A stretch of 64,000 nucleotides of DNA from CAVTJX01 sp963735175 (lineage in GTDB: Bacteria; Electryoneota; RPQS01): contig CAVTJX010000019.1 in the NCBI GenBank assembly GCA_963735175.1, positions 62,001-126,000 on the forward strand, in the 5' to 3' direction. The notes under the pieces are model-generated. The model made no database searches. It saw only the letters and a program-made list of their open reading frames with translations, and was not told where the DNA came from. A program made the translations under genes and the position numbers. Positions 7,703 through 18,072 of the stretch are shown here, one piece after another (within the stretch, counting starts at the first letter, position 1; the number at the start of each line of letters is the position of its first letter).

Positions 7703-10480
7703 CTATTTCAAGAGTTGGATACGTTGCACGGATTGCATCGCGCCCGCGCTCAGCCGCACGAAATAAACGCCGGTGCTCAGTTGACGGCCGTCGCAGGTCA
7801 CGCTGTAGTGGCCCGCTTCGCGGACGTCGTTGATCAGTGTCGAAACGAGTCGGCCCGTGATGTCGTAGAGGTCAAGCCGCACCGGACTCGCGGCGGCGAG
7901 ATCAAACCGGATCGTTGTCGTCGGGTTGAACGGATTCGGATACGCGCCGTCGAGGCGCGTCTGCGTGGGAACGTCGGTCTGGTCGCTGGCGCCGGGACTG
8001 AAACTCATCCCGGCGATCGCGAAGTCGGCGTTCGAAATATCCGTGACGGTTCCATTGTATACCGCCGTCACCCGGACGCGCGCTCTGCCCGTCACCGGAC
8101 CGGTGACTCCCCAACTGTAACTGCCGTCGTTGTTGGTCACCGCGGTGATCGTCTCCCACGGCCCCGACGGGTAACTGCGGTTGATCTGGATGCACAGACT
8201 TTCCGTAAAAGTAGGTGCATCCCACGTGATGCGATGCAGCGTTCCCACCACCAATTGCGCGCCGCCGTTCGGTGACAGTACGGTCACCGCACCGCCGGTG
8301 CTCGCGGCGGCGATGCTGAAATCCGTATCCGACGTGTCGCCTACGCTCAAATTGGACACGTTCAGCACGCGAATCCGGGCGTGGCTCGATGCGCTGCCGC
8401 TCACGATCCACATCTGGCTGCCGTCATTCCCCGTCGACGAGACGATGTTTTCCCACCGGCCCGCAGGATAGTTGCGGTTGAGCTGAACGCGCAGGTTGCC
8501 GGTAAGCGTCGGCGCGCTCCAGCGGACGTTATAGACCGTCCCCAGCGAAACGGACTCGCCGCCATTGGGACTGATTACGGTAATCAGCTTGGCCGGCGGG
8601 GGCGCGGCGTTAATCGTGAAATTGGCGTTGGACGTGTCGCGGACGCCGGTGGAAGTCGTTCCGCTGATCCGCACCCGGGCCGCACTGGTAGCCGTCCCGC
8701 CCACAACAAAGCTGTAAGTGCTGCTGTTCGTGGCCGACGCCACAATCGTTTCCCAGGTTCCGCTGGAATAATTGCGGTTCAGTTCGATTTTGACATTCTC
8801 TGCCAGACTCACGCTCGTCCAGGTGACGTTGACCACGTTGCCCACGGTCCACGTCTCGCCGCCGTTGGGGCTTGCCACCGTCACGCTGACAACCGGGGGC
8901 GCGGCGCTGATCGTGAAGTTGGCATTGGACGTGTCCCCGACGCCGGCGGAAATTCCGCCGTAGATCCGCACCCGGGCCGCACTCGTGGCCGCGCCGCTCA
9001 CGACCCAATTGAATGCGCCGCTGTTGGCCGTGGAGGCGCTGATCGTTTCCCAAGCGCCCGCGGGGTAACTGCGGTTCAATTGTATGCAAACGTTTTCGGA
9101 GAAACTCACGCTCGACCAGCGGATCGCCGCCGTCGTGCCGGCCGTCAGCGCTTCTCCGCCATTGGGTGCCGAGAGTGTCAGCGACCGCGTCGGTATGACA
9201 TTCGGGTGAATGTGCCGGATTGCGAATTCCACGGTCGGGCTGCAGCCGGTCCAGTTGCAGTACAGGTTGTCCACCGTGTACCACGCCGTGTGGCTGTCGG
9301 CCCAGCCGTAATTGAGATGAATCTGGTTGCTGCCCGCCACCTGCCAGCCGTCGCAAACGATGCTGTGGTTGGCAATCCGGTATTGCATCGGCCAGCCCCG
9401 GTTCAAATCCTCTTGCAGCATCGTGAACCACGCGTCGGCGGTCGTGTAAGCCGAACGGTTATCCTGGCGGATCTCAGTGGCGAAGCCGAAATACGTGGGA
9501 AACACCGCGACCGCGTTCGAGGTCGACGCGCCACTCCCGCAGCGTCCGAAGTCCATGCTGAAGGCGACGGCGGTCTCATAACAAAGTTCCGCCACCGCGG
9601 TCTTCTGCGCCGCGGTTTCGCCGCCGGGATAGCGGTCCAGAATATTCGCCCAGTCATAGGCGTCGCTGAAGGTCGCCGACAACGTGCCGCCGCCGACGTT
9701 GGTGCCGCACGAATTATCGCCGCTCCAGACGTACGACTTGCTGCCGATGCCATTCACCGGGTTGCGCCAGAAAGCGAGGATCTGCGCGGCGGCGGTGGCC
9801 ACGCAGCCCACCACCGTGCGCCCCCCGTCTCCCATCGGATCGAGATCATAATAGGGAGCGCTCTGATGCCAGGCGGTGGTCGTTAACGGATTGATGCTGG
9901 TGATGCCGTAGAGCTGCGGGTGGCCCGGTCGCGGCGTGTTGTCCAGTGTGGCCGCCTGATTATCCCGTGCCAGAGCGCGCGTAAAGCTGGCATAATCCCC
10001 GGCGTATTCACTCCACTGGCGGCGATCCGTGCGGATCTGCGCCAGCGCCGGTTGCATTTCCGCCGTCGATGCCGCGTTCGCCAGCGCCGCGCTCGCCGCT
10101 TCGATCTTCTGTGTCAGGAGTTGTTTGATCAGCAGCGCCGGTCCGTCCTCTTCGTTCAGATTCAATGTCGACTGTTCGGAGTACACGGTCACCGGAGGCA
10201 ATTCGGAAAACGCGGGGACGACTACATAGCCGCTGGGAAATGCGGCCAGGTAACCGACGATCCGGCCTTCGTAGCCGATCTCCTGCATGACCGGAGCGGG
10301 AATTTCCGATTCCGCGACCGCGCGTTTTTGCGCAACCTCTTGCGTCATTCGCAACCAGTTGCGCGCTAAACGGCTCGCCGCCTGTGGGTCCACCGAAGTA
10401 AGATCCGCGCCGTACGCCGTTCCTAATAGAGAACAAGCCACGAGAATCGTGGCGAGTAGGTGGTTCGTCCTTAAGTGCAT
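7703..10480 (-). CDS. C10 family secreted cysteine peptidase with four Ig-like repeats and sorting domain (paralogue)
   Basis: 925 aa from ATG 10480, with GGAG six bases upstream; a longer in-frame start exists but lacks a signal peptide. The signal peptide covers ~1-24. The prodomain and catalytic domain are collinear with the 3783-6824 product: Cys226 in VGCVATAAAQI and His372 in ANHSIVCDGW. Shared landmarks include WSGDNSCGTNVGGG, DFGRCGSGAS and YGWADSHTAWYTVDNLYC. Four repeats of ~98 aa (PNGGE/PNGGA) follow, then a sorting domain (AYPNPFNPTTTIRFDL ... IQLLK). One repeat fewer than the neighbour and collinear order imply tandem duplication. The product is probably exported and may degrade extracellular protein. 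Confidence 0.9.
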   Translation of the reverse strand: MHLRTNHLLATILVACSLLGTAYGADLTSVDPQAASRLARNWLRMTQEVAQKRAVAESEIPAPVMQEIGYEGRIVGYLAAFPSGYVVVPAFSELPPVTVYSEQSTLNLNEEDGPALLIKQLLTQKIEAASAALANAASTAEMQPALAQIRTDRRQWSEYAGDYASFTRALARDNQAATLDNTPRPGHPQLYGITSINPLTTTAWHQSAPYYDLDPMGDGGRTVVGCVATAAAQILAFWRNPVNGIGSKSYVWSGDNSCGTNVGGGTLSATFSDAYDWANILDRYPGGETAAQKTAVAELCYETAVAFSMDFGRCGSGASTSNAVAVFPTYFGFATEIRQDNRSAYTTADAWFTMLQEDLNRGWPMQYRIANHSIVCDGWQVAGSNQIHLNYGWADSHTAWYTVDNLYCNWTGCSPTVEFAIRHIHPNVIPTRSLTLSAPNGGEALTAGTTAAIRWSSVSFSENVCIQLNRSYPAGAWETISASTANSGAFNWVVSGAATSAARVRIYGGISAGVGDTSNANFTISAAPPVVSVTVASPNGGETWTVGNVVNVTWTSVSLAENVKIELNRNYSSGTWETIVASATNSSTYSFVVGGTATSAARVRISGTTSTGVRDTSNANFTINAAPPPAKLITVISPNGGESVSLGTVYNVRWSAPTLTGNLRVQLNRNYPAGRWENIVSSTGNDGSQMWIVSGSASSHARIRVLNVSNLSVGDTSDTDFSIAAASTGGAVTVLSPNGGAQLVVGTLHRITWDAPTFTESLCIQINRSYPSGPWETITAVTNNDGSYSWGVTGPVTGRARVRVTAVYNGTVTDISNADFAIAGMSFSPGASDQTDVPTQTRLDGAYPNPFNPTTTIRFDLAAASPVRLDLYDITGRLVSTLINDVREAGHYSVTCDGRQLSTGVYFVRLSAGAMQSVQRIQLLK
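8000..9185 (-). repeat. Four tandem ~300-bp in-gene repeats
   Basis: Encodes the four Ig-like repeats of the second C10 peptidase. The PNGG codons fall near 8263, 8561, 8860 and 9159, about 298 bases apart, the same period as in the neighbouring paralogue. Confidence 0.8.
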
Positions 10481-11417
10481 CGTGGTCTCCGTCCAAATCG
10501 GATTGCAAGCCCTGTGGGCAAGGGCACTGTCACTCAGAAAGGCAGAAACGGGATCGTAGATCCGGTTCGTCTGCCGTCTAAAGTCCGCCTGCTGGCGAGC
10601 CAGCAAGGATAAAGTGCGCTTTCCCAAGTTCTGCGAATCGGGCAACCCGATCTAACGTAGTCCAAGTTATTCGAATCTATATGCAATGTCAAGGCCAAAA
10701 TGAACGCATTCGTTTCACCGGATAACCGTAGTCTTCTTGGCGCATTCTACTTCTTCCCGCGCGGTTGCTGTCGTAATCGGATTTTCCCCGTGTGTGTTCT
10801 GAATAATTGCCTGCATTTTGGTGGAATTCTGAGGGGAAAACCGATGTCCATCCGAACAATGACGGCGAGGACGATTTGACTTTAAAATCGCTGAAAGTCT
10901 CCATTTGCCGTGCGGTTCTTGAATTCTGAGGACGAGGCAGGAATTCTGGGAAAAGGTCTTTCCGATCAGCTTTTCAACAAAGGTCCACCGGGAGGGGTAC
11001 ATATTTTATGCATAATGTGCAAGCTTGATGTAATGCGTTTCGTTTTGTCATCATCCGGCCAAGTCCGGCAAAACCCTCCTCGAAGGTCAGCTTTTACCCG
11101 TTTTAAATCATCAACTGGGCAAAATCAGCGTTTCTCAATTTACCTGAATTTACCACCGGCCATTATCCGGATACTTTTGATATTTCAGTAGATATGAATT
11201 GTTGTTCGAGAGGGAAAATAATCCGCTTTCGCTTAGACGATTCAAAGGTCTATTACGGTACAGCTTTTGCCATTCACTGAGTGCGTAGCCCACAATGTGA
11301 TTGATTTAACGATGTCATCGAGAGGCCGCACAAGAATCTCGACCCTGGTCTCGACGGGAATGTTGACCCGGCCAGATCTCCGGCTCCCAACAATACGAGA
11401 AGAAAGACGGTTTAATT
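10481..11417. other. Long AT-richer intergenic region before cheW
   Basis: No gene is supported over ~940 bases. Three copies of GAATTCTGRGG occur at 10824-10834, 10921-10931 and 10940-10950. Promoters for the divergent C10 gene and for cheW must lie here, but no clear -35/-10 or flagellar-type promoter was found. Confidence 0.4.
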
Positions 11418-11909
11418 ATGCAGCAGACGACACCATCGAAGAGCAACGCTTCTGTGAGTGACCGCCGTGAAGGCAAGTACTTGACCTTTGTCCTTGCGGG
11501 TGAAGAGTATGGACTCGAAATCCTGAAGGTTCGCGAAATCATTGGTATGATGGGGATCACCGCCGTGCCCTCCATGCCCGATTTCATGCTCGGTGTGACC
11601 AACTTGCGGGGAAAGGTCATCCCCGTAATTGATCTGCGATTGAAATTCCAGATGCCCTCCGGGGAGCAGACCAGTGAATCGTGCATTATTGTAGTGGACG
11701 TGACAGGAATGCTGATGGGCGTGCTGGTCGACCGGGTGTCGGAAGTGCTTGACATCCGCAGCGACGACATCGAGGACGCGCCTCAAGTCAGCAACGGCAC
11801 GGAGCAGAACTTCATTCTCGGTCTGGCCAAGTCCAAGGGCCGCGTGAAAATCCTGCTCGAGATCGATCGTGTGCTGGCGGGCGTCGGCCTGGCCGAGATG
11901 GCCGCCTGA
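11418..11909 (+). CDS. cheW: Chemotaxis coupling protein CheW
   Basis: 163 aa, usual length. It links chemoreceptors to the CheA kinase in cytoplasmic signalling arrays. CheW hallmarks are visible: [22 protein letters not shown] near the start, [15 protein letters not shown] in the middle, and [12 protein letters not shown]. The start is ATG 11418, with a weak purine-rich site (AGAAGAAAGA) upstream. It is followed 76 bases later by a chemoreceptor, so the two probably work together. No cheA, cheR, cheB or cheY lies in the window. Confidence 0.94.
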   Translation: MQQTTPSKSNASVSDRREGKYLTFVLAGEEYGLEILKVREIIGMMGITAVPSMPDFMLGVTNLRGKVIPVIDLRLKFQMPSGEQTSESCIIVVDVTGMLMGVLVDRVSEVLDIRSDDIEDAPQVSNGTEQNFILGLAKSKGRVKILLEIDRVLAGVGLAEMAA

Positions 11910-11985
11910 AGCGCCACCTCATTTTCATCCGTCGAAAACATTCTACACCTGCGCCGGCATGGCGTTTTACTTTGTGGAGCGATTC

Positions 11986-13605
11986 ATGTTATCGAAGCTG
12001 TCGTTGAAGTTCAAACTCGTGAGCGCCTTTGGCATTACGGCGCTCGTGCTGGGGATTGTGGCCTGGGTCGGCTTTAAAGGGGCGCTCACGTCTGTCGAGG
12101 TATCAAGAGGTCTGTCACGGGAACACATCCCGCAACTGGCCAGCATCGCCCAGATGTGTCAGGTAGTTACGGCCATTCGGATGGAATACAACGCGATCAT
12201 TAATCCGGAATACCCGGCCGCCGAGCGCAGTAAAATGCCCGGCAGATTCGAAGCCCTGTGGAAGGAATTCGATGATGCGAACAAGAAGTGGGAAGATATC
12301 GAAATGACCGCCGACGAGGAGCGGCAGTGGAAGGATCTGGAAAACCTGATTACCGCGTGGCACAGCGATGACGCGCGTTTCATGTCGGAACTCCAGCGCT
12401 ACGTGCAGGCTCGCCCCGGCGCCGAAGAACAGCAGTGTCTGGCGCGCTGCAACGACATTTACTTCAGCTCGCTGCGCGCATCCTCAAAGGTCGTCCTCGA
12501 GAGTATGGATGAGACCAGTGCGTCCTCGGAACAGGAAGCTATTAACCAGGGATTGTCGGCGGAAAAGCAGTCTGCGTCCAGCAAGGCCCAGTCCATTCTT
12601 TTCGGAATCGCCGGAATTCTGGGTGCCCTCGCCTTCGGCATTTTCCTGAGCATCAGCATTTCCCGCCAGTTGCAGCAGATCGCCGCCGCCGCCGGTGACG
12701 GCGCGACGCAGATCGCCTCGGCCAGCGATCAGGTGTCGTCCTCCGCCCAGAGTGTGGCCGAAGGCACGCAGGAACAGGCCGCCTCCATCGAGGAGACAAG
12801 TTCCAGTCTCGAAGAACTCTCGTCCATGACCAAGCAGAACGCCGACAACGCCAAGACCGCCGCGCACCTTATGACCGATGCCCAGGCATTGGTCGAGAAG
12901 GCCACGACCGGCGCTGAGCAGATGGATCAGGCCATGTCCGAAATCAAATCCGCCAGCGACCAGACCAGCAAGATCGTGAAGACCATCGACGAGATCGCCT
13001 TCCAGACCAATCTCCTCGCGCTCAACGCCGCCGTCGAAGCGGCCCGCGCCGGCGAAGCGGGCAAGGGGTTTGCCGTCGTCGCCGAAGAAGTGCGGAACCT
13101 GGCGCTGCGCGCGGCCGAAGCGGCCAAGAACACCGGTAGTCTGATCGAAGATAACGTGACCCGCGTCGCTGGTGGCGTGCAGATCGTCTCCCACTTGAAG
13201 ACGGCTCTCAGCGAAGTTACGATGAGTTCACTGAAAGTCTCGAATCTGGTCGGTGAAGTCTCGGCGGCGTCGGATGAACAGTCCCGCGGCATCGAACAGA
13301 TCAACACCGCTGTCACGCAGATGAACCAGGTGACGCAGCAGAATGCCGCCAACGCCGAAGAGAGCGCTTCCGCCGCCGAAGAGTTAAACAGCCAGGCCGC
13401 GAGCCTGCGGACGTCCGTCAACGAGTTGCTCGCCCTCGTCAACGGCGATGGCCACAACGTCCAGGAGAACGTCCACGCCACCGTTCGCCGGACGCCCCTG
13501 CGGTCGCCGGCGCCGGCGCCGACGCGGCGCGGCAAAGCCGCTCCCGAAAAGCCGCGCCCCGTCAAGGTGATTCCCCTTGACGATTCGGAAATCAATCAGT
13601 TCTGA
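11986..13605 (+). CDS. Methyl-accepting chemotaxis protein, apparently without HAMP
   Basis: 539 aa from ATG 11986 (GGAG six bases upstream; ATG 11959 is an alternative). TM1 is at ~8-28, a ~170-residue periplasmic helical domain of the 4HB type follows, and TM2 is at ~204-224. The core hairpin [40 protein letters not shown] at ~334-373 (described here by its landmarks IDEIAFQTN and EEVRNLA) binds CheW/CheA. Methylation-type helices flank it. Between TM2 (...ISISRQLQQ) and the first methylation helix ([12 protein letters not shown]) there are only a few residues, so the usual ~50-residue HAMP is missing. The C-terminus is a Pro/Ala/Arg linker ending LDDSEINQF, a possible degenerate adaptor tether. 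Confidence 0.92.
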   Translation: MLSKLSLKFKLVSAFGITALVLGIVAWVGFKGALTSVEVSRGLSREHIPQLASIAQMCQVVTAIRMEYNAIINPEYPAAERSKMPGRFEALWKEFDDANKKWEDIEMTADEERQWKDLENLITAWHSDDARFMSELQRYVQARPGAEEQQCLARCNDIYFSSLRASSKVVLESMDETSASSEQEAINQGLSAEKQSASSKAQSILFGIAGILGALAFGIFLSISISRQLQQIAAAAGDGATQIASASDQVSSSAQSVAEGTQEQAASIEETSSSLEELSSMTKQNADNAKTAAHLMTDAQALVEKATTGAEQMDQAMSEIKSASDQTSKIVKTIDEIAFQTNLLALNAAVEAARAGEAGKGFAVVAEEVRNLALRAAEAAKNTGSLIEDNVTRVAGGVQIVSHLKTALSEVTMSSLKVSNLVGEVSAASDEQSRGIEQINTAVTQMNQVTQQNAANAEESASAAEELNSQAASLRTSVNELLALVNGDGHNVQENVHATVRRTPLRSPAPAPTRRGKAAPEKPRPVKVIPLDDSEINQF

Positions 13606-13627
13606 GACCCGCAGAGTCTCAACAGAT

Positions 13628-13661
13628 AGAGCGAAAGACCCTCGGGTCTTTCGCTCTTTTG
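13628..13661 (+). terminator. Rho-independent terminator of cheW-mcp
   Basis: AGAGCGAAAGACCC pairs with GGGTCTTTCGCTCT around a tight loop, followed by TTTTGTTG. It lies 23 bases after the chemoreceptor stop. Confidence 0.88.
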
Positions 13662-13781
13662 TTGTTCGCTGCGTCGTGCTTCGGCAACCTCGCGCGGCAT
13701 TGGCTTTGCACTATCCCGTACGTCTATATACACGAGTCCGAAGAAGATCCTGTTCGCGTTTGCCAAGCGAGGATTCCGCCG

Positions 13782-14621
13782 ATGAAACCGCAATTCTACA
13801 TAGCCGCGATGTTTGTGTTGCTGGCATCGCGTCCGGTTGTCGCCGCCACGCCGCCGGAGGCCGCCCTGGGTCGGCTGCAGGACGGCAACACGCAGTTTAT
13901 CGCCGGCCAATCGAGTGTCCAATGCGCCACCGCCAGTGTGCGCGAAAGTCTGGCCGAGGGTCAACATCCGTTCGCCTGTATCGTTACTTGCAGCGACTCG
14001 CGCGTGCCGCCCGAATTGCTGTTCGCTCAGTCGCTGGGTCAACTGTTCGTGGTACGCGTCGCGGGCAATGTGATTTCGCCCGAAGTCGTCGGCTCGGTGG
14101 AATACGCGGTGGAACACCTGCACACGCCGCTGGTGGTCGTGCTCGGCCACACCGGCTGTGGCGCGGTCAGCGCGGCGCTGGACAGTTCGCCGCCGGACGG
14201 AGCCGTGGGCACGCTGGTCAACCGGATTCTGCCCGCGATTCAGGCGGCGAAGGAGAAGGGCTATCCCGCGGGTGAGCTGTTCGCGGCCACGGTGCGCGAA
14301 CACGCCCGCCGCGGCGTCGAAGCGTTAATGGACGGCTCGCGGGCCATGGACGAAGCCGTGTCTCACGGCGAACTGATGGTACTCAGCGCGGTCTACGACC
14401 TGCACTCGGGCCAGGTTGCCTGGCAGACACAGCTTTCCGCGCCACCGCTGCGAGCTGCGCCCGCGCCCGCGCCTGCGCCGGAGACCACGGTGACGAAACC
14501 CACCGCGCCAGCCGCGCAACCATCCCTGCTGGTTAAAGAACCGCCCGTGCCCGAAAAGGAGAAGGACACACCGTCGCAGCGGATTGATCCCAGCTCGGCC
14601 TACGCGCGGCGTCACCGGTGA
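13782..14621 (+). CDS. Beta-class carbonic anhydrase, exported
   Basis: Interconverts CO2 and bicarbonate. 279 aa from ATG 13782 with a GAGG site upstream. An N-terminal signal peptide (MKPQFYIAAMFVLLASRPVVAA) precedes the domain, so the enzyme should be periplasmic or surface-associated. Zinc ligands and dyad are visible: Cys70-Ser-Asp72-Ser-Arg74, then His123 and Cys126 in GHTGCGAV. After residue ~225 a Pro/Ala/Lys-rich tail (PAPAPAPE..., KEPPVPEKEKD) extends past the usual domain end. The next gene, 46 bases on, encodes an outer-membrane barrel; the pair may be an operon handling inorganic carbon at the envelope (inference). Confidence 0.92.
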   Translation: MKPQFYIAAMFVLLASRPVVAATPPEAALGRLQDGNTQFIAGQSSVQCATASVRESLAEGQHPFACIVTCSDSRVPPELLFAQSLGQLFVVRVAGNVISPEVVGSVEYAVEHLHTPLVVVLGHTGCGAVSAALDSSPPDGAVGTLVNRILPAIQAAKEKGYPAGELFAATVREHARRGVEALMDGSRAMDEAVSHGELMVLSAVYDLHSGQVAWQTQLSAPPLRAAPAPAPAPETTVTKPTAPAAQPSLLVKEPPVPEKEKDTPSQRIDPSSAYARRHR

Positions 14622-14666
14622 CGCGGATCGCCGCGGGATGAAATCATTACAATCGGGTATTTGATC

Positions 14667-15925
14667 ATGAATAGACTCTGGAAATCGCTCGGACTCGGCG
14701 TGGGTATGCTGCTGGCGATGGGGAACGTGCTGTCGGCGGCCCGAACTGCCGGCGGCGGAACGCATCCAGCAGGTGGTGGATTCGCTCCAAAATCGTGTGG
14801 CGCGCCTCGAAGCCGCTTCTGACTCGCCTTGACTCGCCCCGGCAGACGACGGAGGCGGCCTTTCTCGGAACGGACAGTGTCGAATATATTGCGGGCCGGG
14901 GAGGGGCGGTGTATCTTCCCCGCAAGTCCCTGAGTCAGCCGGAGTCACAGCCATTGCCGATGCCGCAGGCAATGACGGAGGCTTTGGAGAGCCATGCCCT
15001 TGAGTTGTCGGGTTACTTCGAAGGCCTCGGCCGCATGGAACCGAAAGATGGCCGGAACAATACCGCCCGCTTGAATCAGGCCGAGCTTGATCTGGGCCGC
15101 GAACTGGGGAACCATACCCGTGCTGATCTTGGGCTCTATTATAATGAAGACTTCTCAATCTGCTGGGCCACAGTCAGTTACGCGGCTTTGTCCGCGGGCG
15201 AGGATGAGCCGACCGGCCGCCTGCTGCAGGATATAAATTTTACCGCCGGGCAATTCGATATTCCGTTTGGTCTGGATTACCTGGTGTATGCTCCCCTGGA
15301 TCGTCCCTTGGCGACTATGCCGCGCCCCGTGGCGGCCAGTTATGGCTGGTGGAATGATGTAGGAATGATGGCCGGCTTCGGCGGCGCGCATGGCTCACTG
15401 GATCTCTATGCCGTCAAAGGCATATCCACCACGATTTGGGACAGCGACGAAGACGTACCCGTGGATGTCACCGCCGAGGATGATCGATGGCTTGCGGTGC
15501 AGCCCGCCATGAGCGGCGGCCTGCGGCTCGATCTCAGACCCTGTCGCTATGTCGATGGCGGATTCTCGCTGGCGCGGGGCTGGAATCGCTCGGGCGCGTC
15601 CGCCCTCAGTCTTGCCGGTTTGCATCTCCAGCGGAGCACCGAGCGGCTCACGGTCAAGGCGGAGGGGATCATCTCCGCCTTGGCCGAGGACATTGAGCCG
15701 CAGCGGATGCGCGGCGCCTATCTCGAGGCTATCGAACGCTTCGGGCGGCCCTTCCTCGTTCAGCGTGTGGATTACTTGAAGCGTGAAGGCGAGGAGCGAG
15801 AACGCGGCTGCAATCTTGGCGCCGGGCTGAAACTTGCCGAAGGCGTGGAATGCCGCGGCGAGTGCGGCTGGAACACGCAGACCCGGACGGGTGAGGTCTA
15901 CCTGCAGCTCGTGGCTGGTTTCTGA
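14667..15925 (+). CDS. Outer-membrane beta-barrel protein, frameshifted
   Basis: Starts at ATG 14667 with a signal peptide (MNRLWKSLGLGVGMLLAMG). Two single-base insertions, near 14742 (AA before CTGCCG) and near 14829 (TT before GACTCG), must be removed to read through. The repaired N-terminus has a short coiled coil (QQVVDSLQNRVARLE), as in many porins. The body alternates polar and hydrophobic residues and the chain ends in a C-terminal Phe (QLVAGF), the outer-membrane barrel signature. Phrases such as GQFDIPFGLDY recall phosphate-selective-porin-like barrels, but the family is not certain. About 418 aa. It follows the exported carbonic anhydrase. Confidence 0.72.
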
Positions 15926-15949
15926 ACGCCGGACGCGTTTCTGGATACA

Positions 15950-15978
15950 CAGGCAGCCGGAGCGGCTGCCTGTTTTTA
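15950..15978 (+). terminator. Rho-independent terminator
   Basis: CAGGCAGCCG (15950-15959), loop GAG, CGGCTGCCTG (15963-15972), then TTTTTATT. It lies 25 bases after the barrel gene. Confidence 0.9.
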
Positions 15979-16070
15979 TTGCGGGAGGGTGGTTTCGAGT
16001 TGCATTTGCAGGCGAAGAATCGTAAATTTCAGTTCTTGCCAATGGACCTTCCTAAACCGCGAGTGATCCC

Positions 16071-17589
16071 GTGTCCCAGAACTCCCCCACGACCTTCCCG
16101 CCGCCCCCTCCGGCCGCTGTGGCCCCTGAATTCCGCCTGTTCGGCTTTCGGATGGGCTACTGGATGCTGTGCAACATCGAGATGTTCGAAGCGTCTCGCC
16201 TACTTCCTCGTGCGCAGCGTCGTCGCCGTCTACATCATGCAGGCCGACGATCCGGGCGGACTGCACTTCACCGCTGCCCAGAAGGGTACGATCTTCGCCT
16301 GGTGGTTCGTCTTTCAGAGTGTGCTGCCGATGTTCACCGGCGGTTATGCCGACCGCTACGGGTACAAGAAGACGATTGCCTTTGCGGTGACGATGAACAT
16401 CATCGGCTACTTGATGATGGCTTACTTCCGCACCTACACGGGCTTTTTCTCGGGCGTGCTGGTGCTGGCGACGGGCACGGCCTTCTTTAAACCGGGATTG
16501 CAAGGCAGTCTGGCACAGAACCTCACTAAGGATAATTCTTCGCTGGGCTGGGGGATCTTTTACTGGATCGTCAATGTCGGTTCGGTGATTGGTCATGCGA
16601 TTGCGGGCGTGCTGCAGAAGGGGCCGGGCTGGAAGTGGATCTTCCTTTCGGCGGCCTGCTTTACGGCCATCAATTACCTCATGCTGTTCACGTTCAAAGA
16701 TTTTCAGTCGGGAGCCTCGAAGACTGAAAATCCGTGGCAGGTACTCAAGCGGACGATGGTCAACATTTTCGAGCCGCGGCTGATCTCGTTTCTGCTCATC
16801 ATGAGCTGTTTCTGGTTGATGATGTACCAGCTCTGGGATCTGCACCCGAACTTCCTGACGGATTGGAACAACAGCTCGGCGGTGGCGGCGCACATTCCGC
16901 TGTTCTTCTCGCACATGACCGACCGCGGCTTGCAGGTCTTGCAGCAGAATATGCTCGCGCTCAACGCCTCGCTGATCGTGCTCTTCATGATCCCCGTTTC
17001 GTGGGTGGTGCGGCGGCTGCGGACGCTGGAGGCGATGGTGATCGGGATGCTCATCGCGACCTTTGGCATCGTCATCGCGGGCTTCACGCAGAGCGGCTGG
17101 ATCTTTCTGCTGGGCGTGGTGTTCTTCAGCGCGGGTGAAATGCTGACCGGGCCGAAGAAAAACGAGTACCTCGGTCTGATCGCTCCGGCGGGGAAGAAGG
17201 GACTGTATCTCGGTTATGTGAACATTCCCGTGGGCCTCGGCGGCTTTGTGGGCAGTAAGCTCGCGGGATATCTCTACGGTCACTTCGGCGACAAGGCGGT
17301 GCTCGCGCAGAAATATTTGCTCGAGCACACGGCGCTCGGGCAGGGCAAGAGTTGGAACGGCGATCCGGGACAATTGGAGTCTTTGATTGGCGTGCCCCGC
17401 ACGGGAGCGATGAAGGCGCTGATGGAAAATCTGAATGTCAATGCCCAGCAAGCCACGGATCTGTTGTGGAATACCTATCAGCCGCACCTGTATGTGTGGA
17501 TTCCGTTCGCGTGCATTGGCGTACTGGCGGTAATCGCGCTCATTATTTTTTCGCGCATGGCCAAACGCTGGTCCGACATGAACGCTTAG
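16071..17589 (+). CDS. POT/PTR-like proton-dependent transporter (MFS), frameshifted
   Basis: Inner-membrane secondary transporter; the POT family takes up di- and tripeptides with protons. The start is GTG 16071 (MSQNSPTTF...). A one-base insertion near 16190 (TTCGAAGCGT for TTCGAGCGT) breaks the frame. Repaired, it reads NIEMFERLAYFLVRS, matching the family ExxER(F)xY motif in TM1. About 12 hydrophobic segments follow, with GGYADRYGYKK between TM2 and TM3 and FYWIVNVGSVIG resembling the POT signature. About 505 aa. A large soluble loop with YLLEHTALGQGKSWNGDPG lies near 445-490. Substrate is unproven. Confidence 0.82.
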
Positions 17590-17619
17590 CGGCGTGGTCG
17601 CCGCGGACCGTGGCGCGGC

Positions 17620-17653
17620 CCGTTGATGACCGCGCGCGAAGACGCGCAGGCTG
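17620..17653. repeat. Intergenic element C, copy 2
   Basis: GTTGATGACCGCGCGCGAAG then ACGCGCAGGCTGG, matching copies at 1516-1556 and 21687-21735. It begins about 30 bases after the POT stop codon. Confidence 0.5.
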
Positions 17654-17678
17654 GATTTCTCGAAGTGTATGATGCTTA

Positions 17679-17798
17679 GGCAACGGGCTCTGTCCCGTTG
17701 CTCTGCGGGAGGAAGTGCGGCGGGGCAGAGCCCGCCGCCTAAGCGGAGAATAATCGATACCGTCGCGCGGGGTGCCCTCACCCTGCGCGATTTTTTAT
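17679..17798. repeat. Intergenic element A, left copy (three hairpins ending in a terminator)
   Basis: Hairpin 1: GCAACGGG CTCTGT CCCGTTGC. Hairpin 2: GCGGCGGG ... CCCGCCGC. Hairpin 3: an 11-bp stem at 17763-17773/17780-17790, followed by six T, a working terminator by appearance. The same three-hairpin order recurs at 21878-21999. Confidence 0.8.
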
Positions 17799-17845
17799 AA
17801 AAATCAGGGGGATGCAAAAAAAACGACGGAACGGAAATGCAATAA

Positions 17846-17866
17846 ACGAAGAACGAAGAACGAAGA
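17846..17866. repeat. Seven-base tandem array (ACGAAGA)x3
   Basis: Three head-to-tail copies of ACGAAGA, in an AT-rich stretch (17800-18000) without a gene. Confidence 0.7.
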
Positions 17867-18072
17867 ATGCAGAACGATTTACAGATTATGTGGATCATAT
17901 GCATAATATAATGATCACAAGTAGCTATTGTCAAGCAATATTTGAACGATTGTTCTAATGCGGTGGGAATGCTGGGGATGACGGTGGAGCCACAATTCGA
18001 AGTGGCCGTGGGGCGGGGGGCGGGGGTATGTGACGGGGGGTGCGTTCACATGGGAACGAGGGGGAGGAGGAA

